From Pengzhenrongella sp031582905 (GTDB lineage: Bacteria > Actinomycetota > Actinomycetes > Actinomycetales > Cellulomonadaceae): a stretch of 64,000 nucleotides of DNA. A program made the position numbers and the translations under genes. Below are positions 37,007 to 44,502 of this stretch, piece after piece. Location: positions 2,604,001-2,668,000 of the forward strand of contig NZ_CP133990.1 in the NCBI RefSeq assembly GCF_031582905.1, read 5' to 3'. Every line of letters starts with the position of its first letter. Position 1 is the stretch's first letter. The notes below the pieces were generated by a model. It had not been told where the DNA came from. It did not search any database and was given only the letters and a program-made list of their open reading frames with translations.

Positions 37007-37260
37007 GACAGCTCCCGATCCACCCGGCCGGAGTCCAGCGCGACGCGCATGGCGCGGTAGGTCTCGGAGTCGATCTCACCGGCAGCGAACCGCCGGTCCA
37101 GGATCTCCTGCGGGGTCTCGACCCGCGGCGCGGAGCCTCGGGCACCACCGGCCGGGAACACCCGCATGACCGCCCAGACGATCAGCGCGAGTACCGCTAC
37201 CCAGAAGATCACCATGGCGATCCAGCCACCGGCGCCCATTCCCAAACCCCAACCCATCAT
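37003..37260 (-). CDS. Small SHOCT-domain membrane protein
   Basis: Protein of 85 residues: MMGWGLGMGAGG start, one membrane helix (WIAMVIFWVAVLALIVWAVM), then the SHOCT motif (PQEILDRRFAAGEIDSETYRAMRVAL). SHOCT tails mediate oligomerisation. The start at 37260 is chosen for the GGAAGGA about nine bases upstream; the frame is open to 37311. It is first in the operon with the Met-rich protein and two-component genes. A similar protein precedes the multicopper oxidase at 44242. Confidence 0.8.
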   Translation of the reverse strand: MMGWGLGMGAGGWIAMVIFWVAVLALIVWAVMRVFPAGGARGSAPRVETPQEILDRRFAAGEIDSETYRAMRVALDSGRVDRELS

Positions 37261-37349
37261 CTTCGTGTCCTTCCGTGAGTGTTTTCCAACTTCGGAACAA
37301 CGGTCGCTCACGCGGATGAAGGGACCGTTCGGCGAACATCAAGACGACA

Positions 37350-38483
37350 TCAAGGAGACCGGGTCGACCGTCCCGTGCCCAATCCGTCGGCCGTGCGCCA
37401 GCGCTGTTCGACCCGGCCCAGGCGCCAGATGGCGAGGCTGATCAGCCACGTGCCGATGAAGAGGGCGACGAAGGCGTAGCCGACGTTGCCCAGGTCGAGC
37501 CCGGCGATCCAGCCGAGAAGCCCGCCGGTTGGCTGGAGGTGCTCGGCGAGGAGCTGGAGGAGCACGGTGGCGCCGATGCCGAGGGCGGCGATGACGGACA
37601 GGGCCGTGACGGTGAGGTTGTAGTAGACCTTGCGTACCGGGGCCAGGAAGGCCCATCGGTAGGCGCGGGCCATCAGGATGCCGTCGGCGGCGTCGAACAG
37701 GCTCATCCCGGCGGCGAAGAGAACGGGGAGCACGAGGATCGCGTACCAGGGCAGGGTCAGGGCGGCGGTGCCGCCGGCCAGGACGAGCAGTGCGACCTGG
37801 GTCGCGGTGTCGAAGCCGAGGCCCATGAGCAGCCCCACGAGGTACATGTGCCAGGGCTTGGCGACCCGGCGGGTGAACCGGTTCAGCAGACGGGCGAGCA
37901 GGCCCCGGTTGTTCAGGTGTCGTTCGAGCTCGGCCTCGTCCAGGGGTGCGCCGCGCATCTCGCGGAAGATCTTCACGATCCCGGCGACGGACCCGAGGTT
38001 GAGCAGGCCGATGAGGATGAGGAAGGTGCCGGCCACGATGGAGCCCACCGTGCCGAGAGTCTGCTGCAGGGCCGAGCCGGAGTCCGCGACGGGGCCGACG
38101 ACGACCCGCAGCCCCAGGGCGAGGAGCAGTGACAGCCCGAAGACGACGCTGGAGTGGCCGAGGGCGAACCAGAACCCGACGCTGAGCGCGGGCCGGGACT
38201 CGGCCACGAGCTTGCGGGTGGTGTTGTCGATGGCAGCGATGTGGTCGGCGTCGAAGGCGTGCCGCACGCCGAGGAGGAAGGCGGTCACGCCCAGGCCGAC
38301 GCCGAACACCCCGGCGCTGCCCACCCGCAGGTCCTGCGGGGCCACGGCCAGGAGCAGCACGCCCCAGCCGACGAGGTTGAGCAGCAGCACGACCGTGGCC
38401 ATGCCGGCGAGCGAGCGCTTCTCGGCGCCGCCCCACGGACGGGGCAGGGACGTGCGGGGTGTCAGGGCTGTGGGAAGGGCCAT
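37350..38483 (-). CDS. Nickel/cobalt transporter, NiCoT (HoxN/NixA) family
   Basis: Membrane transporter of 377 residues with the NiCoT signature RHAFDADHIAAIDNTTRK in helix 2, plus GFWFALGHSSVVF, LGFDTATQVALLVL and LFAAGMSLFDAADGILM. Eight helices are expected. It probably imports Ni(II) or Co(II). It follows the TauE-like gene by 26 bases on the same strand and so falls in the cst-like operon. Why a nickel permease belongs there is unclear. Confidence 0.9.
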   Translation of the reverse strand: MALPTALTPRTSLPRPWGGAEKRSLAGMATVVLLLNLVGWGVLLLAVAPQDLRVGSAGVFGVGLGVTAFLLGVRHAFDADHIAAIDNTTRKLVAESRPALSVGFWFALGHSSVVFGLSLLLALGLRVVVGPVADSGSALQQTLGTVGSIVAGTFLILIGLLNLGSVAGIVKIFREMRGAPLDEAELERHLNNRGLLARLLNRFTRRVAKPWHMYLVGLLMGLGFDTATQVALLVLAGGTAALTLPWYAILVLPVLFAAGMSLFDAADGILMARAYRWAFLAPVRKVYYNLTVTALSVIAALGIGATVLLQLLAEHLQPTGGLLGWIAGLDLGNVGYAFVALFIGTWLISLAIWRLGRVEQRWRTADGLGTGRSTRSP

Positions 38484-38509
38484 GTAGTGGTCCTTGGGTT
38501 GTTTGCCGG

Positions 38510-39329
38510 TCAGAGGAGCGGGGCGAGGCTGCGGGCGGCAGTGTAGAGCGCGACGAGGACGAGCAGGACGGTGAAGGCCAGGCTGAGCCGGGCCGGCTTC
38601 ACGCGGGTGGTGATCCGCGCGCCTAGGAGGGAGCCGAGCACCGCGGCGGCGGTGAAGGAGGCGATCACGCCCCAGTCCAGGGTCACGTCCTGGCCGAGCC
38701 GGGAGAGCAGCGCACTGGCGCTGTTGACGGTGATGACGACCAGTGAGGTGCCGACGGCGACCGGCATGGGCAGGCGCAGTGCGAGCACCAGGGCCGGGAC
38801 GACGACGAAGCCGCCGCCGACCCCGAAGAATCCGGTCAGCAGCCCGACGGCGGTGGCCGTCAGGAGCAGCACGCCGACCGCGCGGCAGTCGCAGCGGAAC
38901 GGGCGCAGGGAGACCATGGGGGTGGTCCGGGCCTCGACCTGGCTGCGGCCGGCGGTCTCGTTGCGGGCCGCGGCGCGGCGGCGCCGGGTCATCACGGCCG
39001 AGACGACGAGCATGAGAGCCGCGAACGCGGCGAGCAGGACGTTCGGGGGCACCGAGGTCGACAGCAGTGAGCCGGCGAAGGCACCGCCGACGCCGAGGAG
39101 GCCGAAGACGGTGCCCTGACCCAGGCGGATCCGGTCGGCCCGCAGGTGCGGCAGCATGCCGATCAGGGTCGTGATGCCGACGATGATGAGCGATCCGGTC
39201 GTCGCGGACCGGGGGTCGAGGCCGAGGAGGTAGACCAGGGCCGGGACGGTCAGGATGGATCCGCCGCCGCCGAGGGCGCCGAGGGTGATGCCGACGACGA
39301 GGCCGATCGGCAGCGTCAGGGCAAGCACA
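38510..39329 (-). CDS. TauE/SafE-family sulfite/organosulfur exporter
   Basis: Membrane protein of 272 residues with two TauE repeats: GITLGALGGGGSILTVPALVYLLG (N-terminal) and GFFGVGGGFVVVPALVLALRLPM (C-terminal), eight helices in all. A Cys-rich spot (PFRCDCRAVG) lies in the cytoplasmic loop. GTG 39329 is the first plausible start after the stop of the persulfide dioxygenase gene. In cst operons this family exports sulfite or thiosulfate made from persulfide, which suits its position here. Confidence 0.85.
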
Positions 39330-39339
39330 ACTGGGACGG

Positions 39340-40719
39340 TCAGGCGGAGGCCGGGGTTGCCTCGGTGACGATGGGTAGCCCGGCGGCCTGCGCGGAGCGG
39401 TCGAAGCTGTCGTCGACCACGACCACGCGGCGGCCGGTGGCCGCGACGAGCGAGGCGGAGATGGAGGCGCGGTAGCCGGACGCGCAGTGCACCCAGACCT
39501 CTCCCTCGGGCACCTCGTCCATGCGCGTGACGATGTCGTGGATCGGGATATGCACGGCGCCGCCGATGTGGGCCTCGCGCCACTCGCTGACCCGGCGCAC
39601 GTCCAGGACGGTGACGGGCCGGTGGTGGCGGACCTGGGCGAGGTCGGCGAAGCTCGCGGACGCCAGGGTGGCGAGCGGGGCGTCAGTCCACTCCTCCGGG
39701 CGGCCGGTCGCGGCCGCGGCGGGGCGGTCGATGCCGATCCGGGTCAGCTCGCGCTGGGCCTCGGCGACCTGCTCCAGGCTCTCGCCCAGCAGCGTGACCG
39801 GGGTGCCCCAAGGGATCAGCCAGCCCAGGTAGGTCGCGAACTGACCGTCCAGGCCGAAGTTGAACGTGCCCGGCACGTGGCCGGCGGCGAAGGCGGTCCG
39901 GGTGCGCAGGTCCACCAGCCACTCCCCGGCCTCGAGCCGGCGGCGGAGCTGGTCCTTGTCGGCCCGCTCGGGCTCGGAGAGGTCGGCGGCGGTGGGGCCG
40001 GCGGCGTTGGCCGAGCCCATGTGCACGTAGTAGGCGGGATAGGCGTCCAGGCCGGCGAGGACATCGGCGACGTAGTCCTCCTCGTCCTGGCTCAGCACCG
40101 GGTTGATCAGCCGCTCCTGGCCGATCGTGGAGGCGGTGGTGTCGCCGCCCGCGGAGGTGGCGGCGCAGAAGCTGCCGAACCCGTGGGTCGGCATGACCTT
40201 GGTGTCCTCGCTCAGCTCGGCCGCCAGCCTGCGGGCGGAGCTGTACTGGTGACGGACCAGGGCGTGCGTGTGGGCCTCGCCGAGCAGGTCCGGTCGCCCG
40301 GTGGAGCCGAACAGCAGGGAGCCGCCGGAGAAGACCGCGGGCTGGGTGCCCTCGAGCACGTAGGACAGGTGGGTGAAGGTGTGTCCGGGGGTGTGCATGG
40401 CGCGCACGCGCAGGGTGGGACTGACCTCGACGACCTGGCCGTCGCGGATCTGGGTGCGCTCGAAGGAGACCTCGTCCTCGGCGTTGACGTAGTAGCGCGC
40501 GCCGGTCTGCTGCGCCAGGGCGTAGCCGCCGGTGACGTAGTCGTTGTGGATGTGCGTCTCGAAGACGTGCGTGATCCGCACGCCCGCCTTGTCGGCGGCG
40601 TCGAGTACGCGGTCGATGTCGCGCTGGGGGTCGACGACGAAGGCGACCTCGCCGTCGTGGACGAGGTAGCTGCGGTCGCCCAGCGACGGGGTCTCGATGG
40701 AGATGATCGTGGTGGCCAT
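39340..40719 (-). CDS. CstB-like persulfide dioxygenase-sulfurtransferase
   Basis: Three-domain protein of 459 residues. The N-terminal metallo-beta-lactamase domain has the iron-site motif THIHNDYVTGG (His56, His58, Asp60) and HTPGHTFTHLSY. A central rhodanese-like domain (LVDLRTRTAFAAGHVPGTFNFG) lacks the Cys in its active loop (TPVTLLGES). The C-terminal rhodanese domain has VLDVRRVSEWREAHIGGAVHIP and the active loop VHCASGYRA. This layout (dioxygenase, inactive rhodanese, active rhodanese) is that of CstB, which oxidises persulfides to thiosulfate. ATG 40719 is set by the AAAGGA upstream. It is in an operon with a single rhodanese and the TauE-like exporter, under a CsoR/CstR box. Confidence 0.9.
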   Translation of the reverse strand: MATTIISIETPSLGDRSYLVHDGEVAFVVDPQRDIDRVLDAADKAGVRITHVFETHIHNDYVTGGYALAQQTGARYYVNAEDEVSFERTQIRDGQVVEVSPTLRVRAMHTPGHTFTHLSYVLEGTQPAVFSGGSLLFGSTGRPDLLGEAHTHALVRHQYSSARRLAAELSEDTKVMPTHGFGSFCAATSAGGDTTASTIGQERLINPVLSQDEEDYVADVLAGLDAYPAYYVHMGSANAAGPTAADLSEPERADKDQLRRRLEAGEWLVDLRTRTAFAAGHVPGTFNFGLDGQFATYLGWLIPWGTPVTLLGESLEQVAEAQRELTRIGIDRPAAAATGRPEEWTDAPLATLASASFADLAQVRHHRPVTVLDVRRVSEWREAHIGGAVHIPIHDIVTRMDEVPEGEVWVHCASGYRASISASLVAATGRRVVVVDDSFDRSAQAAGLPIVTEATPASA

Positions 40720-40753
40720 CAAGGTGGTCCTTTCAGGTGGGGTGAGGTGGCGG

Positions 40754-41074
40754 TCACGCTGCGGCGTGCGGGCCGGTCGCGACGGTGTTGCCGGCGCTGA
40801 TCCAGCCCTCGGTTCCGCCGCGGACCGAGTAGGCGTCGTAACCCGCACCGCGCAGGTAGTCGGTGGCGCGAAGGCTGCGGTTACCGCTGGCGCAGATGAC
40901 GTATACGGGCTGGTTCGTCGGCAGAGCGGCGGTCCGCTCCGCGACCTCGCTCAGCGGGAGCAGCTCGGCACCGGGGACGTGACCCTGCACGTACTCGAAC
41001 GGCTCGCGCACGTCGATGACAAACGCGCCGTCGGCCTTCGCGGCCGCGAACTGGTCGATGGAGACCTCAGCCAT
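40754..41074 (-). CDS. Single-domain rhodanese
   Basis: Sulfurtransferase of 106 residues: FVIDVREPFEYVQGHVPGAELLPLSE and active loop VICASGNRSLRATDYL with Cys in the CASGNR P-loop. No signal peptide, so cytosolic. First gene of the minus-strand cst-like operon; the CstR-type box lies 24 bases upstream of its start. Confidence 0.9.
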   Translation of the reverse strand: MAEVSIDQFAAAKADGAFVIDVREPFEYVQGHVPGAELLPLSEVAERTAALPTNQPVYVICASGNRSLRATDYLRGAGYDAYSVRGGTEGWISAGNTVATGPHAAA

Positions 41075-41097
41075 GGACCTTCCTTCCTGAAGCGACG

Positions 41098-41113
41098 ATA
41101 CCCCTCGGGGTAT
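41098..41113. promoter_or_regulatory. CsoR/CstR-type operator, 7-2-7 palindrome
   Basis: Perfect palindrome ATACCCC-TC-GGGGTAT directly upstream of the minus-strand rhodanese/CstB/TauE/NiCoT operon. Confidence 0.85.
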
Positions 41114-41213
41114 AGGTTTCGGGAGCTTGCAACGTGCCATCCGCCGACCGCATTCCCCATCCCGGCAAGGACCCGTGAAGTCGCGGCCCGCGGCGCCCCC
41201 ACATGACACCATG

Positions 41214-41229
41214 ATACCCCTGGGGGTAT
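41214..41229. promoter_or_regulatory. CsoR/CstR-type operator, 7-2-7 palindrome
   Basis: ATACCCC-TG-GGGGTAT upstream of the plus-strand rhodanese gene, 27 bases before its start. With the box at 41098 it serves the divergent promoter region of the sulfur genes. Confidence 0.85.
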
Positions 41230-41255
41230 CGTGCCAGCTGAAAGGAGTTCACCCC

Positions 41256-41625
41256 ATGACGACCACCACCCTTGTGACCCGGCTGCGTGCCCTGTTCGGC
41301 CGCGGCGCGAATGACGGGCATCTCGGCTCGACGGTCAGCGCGGCGCGCGCGGTCGAGCTGGTCCGTGACGGGGCGGCCCTGCTCGACGTGCGCGAGCGCC
41401 ACGAGTGGCGCACCGGGCACGCCCCCAGGCCGTCCACCTCCCCTCGCCCAGCTCGACAAGGCCCCGCAGCGCCTACCCAAGGAGGGCCCCGTCGTGGTCG
41501 TGTGCGCGAGCGGCATGCGCTCGCGCACCGCCGCGAAGCGGCTGCGCGACCTCGGCCTCGACGCCGCCAGCGTCGCCGGCGGCATGGGCGCCTGGCAGCG
41601 CGCCGGCGGCGCCGTCCGCCGCTGA
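41256..41625 (+). CDS. Rhodanese-family sulfurtransferase, two frame breaks
   Basis: Conceptual protein of 123 residues: MTTTTLVTRLRALFGRG start, LVRDGAALLDVRERHEWRTGHAPQAVHLP, LDKAPQRLP, and the active loop VVVCASGMRSRTAAKRL, ending MGAWQRAGGAVRR. Two breaks lie 15 bases apart, in the C run of five at 41422-41426 and the C run of four at 41440-41443. One more C in each makes HAPQAVHLPLAQLDKAP. Both active-site and core motifs are intact otherwise. AAAGGAG precedes ATG 41256, and a CstR-type box lies upstream. Confidence 0.85.
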
Positions 41626-41678
41626 GCACGTCCCTACCGATGAGCCCCGACACACGCGACCACCCCCGGAGATGACCC

Positions 41679-41795
41679 ATGTGCAGTCCCGCACGTTGCA
41701 CCACCTGCGGCAAGACAACCTGGACCGGCTGCGGCCAGCACGTCGACGCCGTCCTGTCCGGTCGAGACCCGGCCCAGCGGTGCACCTGCCAGTGA
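41679..41795 (+). CDS. Cys-rich 38-residue zinc-ribbon-like protein
   Basis: Tiny protein reading MCSPARCTTCGKTTWTGC then GQHVDAVLSGRDPAQRCTCQ. The pattern C-x4-C-x2-C with later CGQHV and a terminal CTC gives seven Cys and one His, suited to Zn or Cu. Proteins of this type recur in actinobacteria beside thioredoxin and rhodanese genes. The stop overlaps the GTG of the next gene (GTGA). GGAG lies seven bases upstream of the ATG. Confidence 0.7.
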   Translation: MCSPARCTTCGKTTWTGCGQHVDAVLSGRDPAQRCTCQ

Positions 41796-42655
41796 CCGCG
41801 CCCTGCAGACCGACGACCGACACCGGGCCCGCCCACGCCGCCCGGGCGGAGGCGCTCCAGCGCGAGGCGATGACCCGACTGACCGCGACGGCCGGGGACC
41901 AGTCCCTGTGCACGCTCTCCCGCGACGGCTCGGCGTGCTCCACGGCGAAGTACCACGAGGGCGCCATCGCCGCCCTGGCCCAGGCCCGACGCGCGCTCAC
42001 CGCAGCCGAGCCGGGAGCCGACCCGGCCGACCCGATCAGGGCCGTGCGCGCCCGTTGGGTCGGGCAGGCAGGCGCAGGGACCACCGGCGCGGCCTGGCGC
42101 GCCTACCTCGAGGGCGGCCGTGACGGTCTCGACATCCTGCTGGCCCCGGCCGCAGCCGCGACCAGCCCCGGACCGGCCGCCGGCACGCCGCCTTCAGCCA
42201 CCGGCCCGACCGCAGCCGGCGAGCGGGCCCCCGGACCGGCGTCGCGAGTCCTTGTCGGTTCCGCCGCGGCAGGCCGGCTCGGCGGCGGGCGCTGGCCCCG
42301 CCGCCGCGTCACCGCCACGGCGGTGCTCACGCCCGCGCTCTTCGCCGTGCTGGTCGCCGCGGGCGGCGGCTTCCCCGCCCCTGCGCTGTGGACCGTGCTC
42401 GTCGCCCTCGTCGCCCTCGTGGCGGTCGCTGCGGCCGCGACGCTGGCGACCTACCTGCCCGGCCCCGGGAAGGGCCGCCGACCGGACCTCGGGTGCTCCC
42501 CGTGCGCGGCCATGGCGGCGATGACGGTCCTGGCGGCCGCCTGGTTCCTCCAGGCGGCGCCGCACCAGCCGTCCATGGCCGCCGCAGCCCTCGCCGCGGT
42601 GGGGTTCGGGCTCCTCCAGCGCCTCACCCAGACCGGCGCCAGCTGCGCCAGCTGA
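41792..42655 (+). CDS. Hypothetical membrane protein with N-terminal Cys-containing domain
   Basis: Protein of 287 residues, GTG start coupled to the mini-protein. The N-terminal 120 residues are helical and soluble (AEALQREAMTRLTATAGDQSLCTLSRDGSACSTAKYHEGA), with two Cys. An Ala/Pro/Gly linker is followed by three or four hydrophobic helices (VTATAVLTPALFAVLVAAGG, LWTVLVALVALVAVAAAATLATYL, MAAMTVLAAAWFLQAA, MAAAALAAVGFGLLQRL). Another two Cys lie before helix 3 (LGCSPCAAM) and one at the C-terminus. Family unknown. Its place in the sulfur regulon suggests a redox or sulfur role (inference). Confidence 0.6.
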   Translation: MTAPCRPTTDTGPAHAARAEALQREAMTRLTATAGDQSLCTLSRDGSACSTAKYHEGAIAALAQARRALTAAEPGADPADPIRAVRARWVGQAGAGTTGAAWRAYLEGGRDGLDILLAPAAAATSPGPAAGTPPSATGPTAAGERAPGPASRVLVGSAAAGRLGGGRWPRRRVTATAVLTPALFAVLVAAGGGFPAPALWTVLVALVALVAVAAAATLATYLPGPGKGRRPDLGCSPCAAMAAMTVLAAAWFLQAAPHQPSMAAAALAAVGFGLLQRLTQTGASCAS

Positions 42656-42708
42656 CCCGCGCCGGTGCTGGCACCCGGACCGGAATATCGGCGTCCCACG
42701 AGTGGCGT

Positions 42709-42724
42709 ATACCCCGGAGGGTAT
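42709..42724. promoter_or_regulatory. CsoR/CstR-type operator, 7-2-7
   Basis: ATACCCC-GG-AGGGTAT, one mismatch from a perfect palindrome, 31 bases before the thioredoxin start. Third box of the regulon. Confidence 0.8.
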
Positions 42725-42755
42725 TCTACGGAGACCAAGCAAGGGAGTTCGCCAC

Positions 42756-43127
42756 ATGGCTACCGTCAACCTCACCGCCCACACCTTCATGGAAACCATC
42801 CACCGGCACGGCATCGTCCTGGTCGACTGGTGGGCGTCCTGGTGCGGCCCGTGCCGGATGTTCGCCCCCGTCTACGAGCGGGCCTCCCAGGCCCACGACG
42901 ACATCGTGTTCGCCAAGGTCGACACCGAGGCCGAGCAGTCCCTTTCCGCCCAGGCAGCGATCACCTCCATCCCGACGCTGATGGCCTTCCGCGACGGTAT
43001 CGGCGTCTTCGCCCAGCCGGGTGCGCTGCCCCCGGCGGCGCTCGAACAGGTCATCGCGGCCGTGCGCGACCTGGACATGGACCAGGTCCGCGCGCAGCTC
43101 GCGGAGCAGGAAAAGCAGTCCGCCTGA
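42756..43127 (+). CDS. Thioredoxin
   Basis: Canonical thioredoxin of 123 residues: LVDWWASWCGPCRMFAPVYE with the WCGPC active site (about residues 32-36), FAKVDTEAEQ and the cis-Pro segment SIPTLMAFRDG. No signal peptide. Probably reduces persulfidated proteins or recycles the rhodaneses. Start ATG 42756 has AAGGGAG upstream. It is followed closely by the DUF302 gene. Confidence 0.93.
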   Translation: MATVNLTAHTFMETIHRHGIVLVDWWASWCGPCRMFAPVYERASQAHDDIVFAKVDTEAEQSLSAQAAITSIPTLMAFRDGIGVFAQPGALPPAALEQVIAAVRDLDMDQVRAQLAEQEKQSA

Positions 43128-43164
43128 CATCGGTCAGGTCCGACCCGAGAAACGGAGAGCAACC

Positions 43165-43560
43165 ATGAGCTACAGCATCACCACCACCGTCGACCAGCCG
43201 TTCGACCAGACCGTCACCGCGGTCCGCGACGCGCTGGCCGAACAGGGCTTCGGCATCCTGACCGAGATCGACATGGCCACGACACTGAAGAACAAGCTCG
43301 ACGTCGACATCCCCCCGCAGGTCATCCTCGGCGCCTGCAACCCACCCCTGGCCTATCGCGCCCTGCAGGCCGAGGAGTCCATCGGACTGCTCCTGCCCTG
43401 CAACGTCGTCGTGCGCTCCGCCGGCCCGCACCGCACCGTCGTCGAGGCCCTCGACCCGCAGATCATGGTCGGGGTCACCCACAACGACCAGCTCGGCGCC
43501 GTGGCCGACGAGGCTGCCGGCCGGCTGCGCACGGCCCTGTCCACCCTCCAGCGGGCATGA
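43165..43560 (+). CDS. DUF302 protein
   Basis: Protein of 131 residues of the DUF302 family: FDQTVTAVRDALAEQGFGILTEIDMATTLKNKLD, then VILGACNPPLAYRALQAEESIGLLLPCNVVV. The CNPP and LPCNV Cys residues are typical. Family members recur with rhodaneses and persulfide genes and may bind sulfur species or heme; the reaction is unknown. ATG 43165 has CGGAGA upstream. Likely co-transcribed with thioredoxin. Confidence 0.9.
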   Translation: MSYSITTTVDQPFDQTVTAVRDALAEQGFGILTEIDMATTLKNKLDVDIPPQVILGACNPPLAYRALQAEESIGLLLPCNVVVRSAGPHRTVVEALDPQIMVGVTHNDQLGAVADEAAGRLRTALSTLQRA

Positions 43561-43591
43561 CGACAACCACACCCGGGCACGACCTGGGTTG

Positions 43592-43607
43592 ATACCCGGC
43601 GGGGTAA
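43592..43607. promoter_or_regulatory. CsoR/CstR-type operator (autoregulatory), degenerate
   Basis: ATACCCG-GC-GGGGTAA, with two mismatched pairs, 32 bases before the CsoR-family repressor gene. Implies autoregulation. Confidence 0.7.
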
Positions 43608-43639
43608 GTTGGCTGAACCAGCACGAGGGAGGCACGGTC

Positions 43640-43903
43640 ATGGAGCTCGACCCCAGCGAGATGGGCAAGGTCGTCAACCGGCTCAAGCGCGCCCAGGGCC
43701 AGCTCGCCGGCGTCGTGCGCATGATTGAGGAGGGTCGGGACTGTGAGGACGTCGTCACCCAGCTCTCCGCCGTCTCCAAGGCCCTCGACCGCGCCGGGTT
43801 CGCCATCATCGCCTCGGGCATGAAGCAGTGCCTGCTCGAGTCCGACGGTCAGGACACCCTCGATGTGCAGAAGCTGGAGAAACTCTTCCTCTCGCTGGCC
43901 TGA
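43640..43903 (+). CDS. CsoR-family repressor, CstR (persulfide-sensing) type
   Basis: Helical repressor of 87 residues: VVNRLKRAQGQLAGVVRMIEEGRDCEDVVTQLSAVSKALDRAG (two parts) and MKQCLLESD. The two sensing Cys are Cys35 and Cys64. In copper-sensing CsoR a His lies four residues before the second Cys; here that position is Gly60. This rules out the Cu(I) C-H-C site and fits CstR, whose two Cys react with persulfide. ATG 43640 follows GGGAGG. It probably controls the four 7-2-7 boxes in this region. Confidence 0.88.
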   Translation: MELDPSEMGKVVNRLKRAQGQLAGVVRMIEEGRDCEDVVTQLSAVSKALDRAGFAIIASGMKQCLLESDGQDTLDVQKLEKLFLSLA

Positions 43904-44241
43904 CCGGAGCACCGCGCGCCAGCGCAGCGCGGCTCAGCCCGTCTCAAGCTGCTGGTCCTCACCGGCGCCGACAGCGCGGGCGCTGCGCTGACCAACGCGA
44001 TCGAGGCGGAACACATCCCGGCTCACCAACCGCACTCACAATCCTGAGCTGATGGAGGACGTGCAGAAGCAGACCCTGCGCGTGGTGCGCCCGCCTGTCG
44101 CGAGCTGGAAGGCCACTACCAAGACATCGTCGCCGTCGACCTGACCGGCGTCACCAGATGGAGTACACGCTTTAGTACGTCAGGCCGGCCGACAACGGCA
44201 CCGCTTGTGTCGACCGCTACGAATCACCGTGGAGGTGGATT
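43904..44241. other. Intergenic region, 338 bases, degenerate coding remnants
   Basis: No intact gene is seen. Short stretches look like broken coding sequence, for example CRELEGHYQDIVAVDLTGVT and QMEYTL in neighbouring frames near 44095-44175, but I cannot assign a family. The last 15 bases hold GGAGGTGG, the ribosome site of the next gene. Confidence 0.4.
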
Positions 44242-44499
44242 TTGGGTTGGAACCAGACCGGTTCGGGGATGGGCTGGGGCTGGTTGTTCCTCGCCCTGCT
44301 TGTGATCGGCATCGTCGTGCTGGTGGTGGTGCTGATCCGTCTCCTGGCTGGAGGCGATCGTGGTCGGCCGCGTTACCCACGGGTGACCGGCCGCAACCCG
44401 GCTCGGGAAATCCTCGATGAGCGGTACGCCCGGGGAGAGATCGACGCCGCGGAGTACGACGAGCGGCGCCGGCGCCTCGATGGGGACCGGGACGGCTGA
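44242..44499 (+). CDS. Small SHOCT-domain membrane protein
   Basis: Protein of 85 residues: MGWNQTGSGMGWGWLF, one membrane helix (LFLALLVIGIVVLVVVLIRLL), a basic linker and the SHOCT motif (PAREILDERYARGEIDAAEYDERRRRL). The TTG start at 44242 is chosen because GGAGGTGG lies seven bases upstream and the family begins near MGW. Ends three bases before the multicopper oxidase gene, so the two are co-expressed. Confidence 0.8.
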   Translation: MGWNQTGSGMGWGWLFLALLVIGIVVLVVVLIRLLAGGDRGRPRYPRVTGRNPAREILDERYARGEIDAAEYDERRRRLDGDRDG

Positions 44500-44502
44500 G
44501 GG

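Noticed and set aside
43904..44241. A gene for a universal-stress or PEP-utilising-enzyme relative
   Set aside because: Only short stretches in changing frames resemble coding sequence. No start, ribosome site or domain could be supported.
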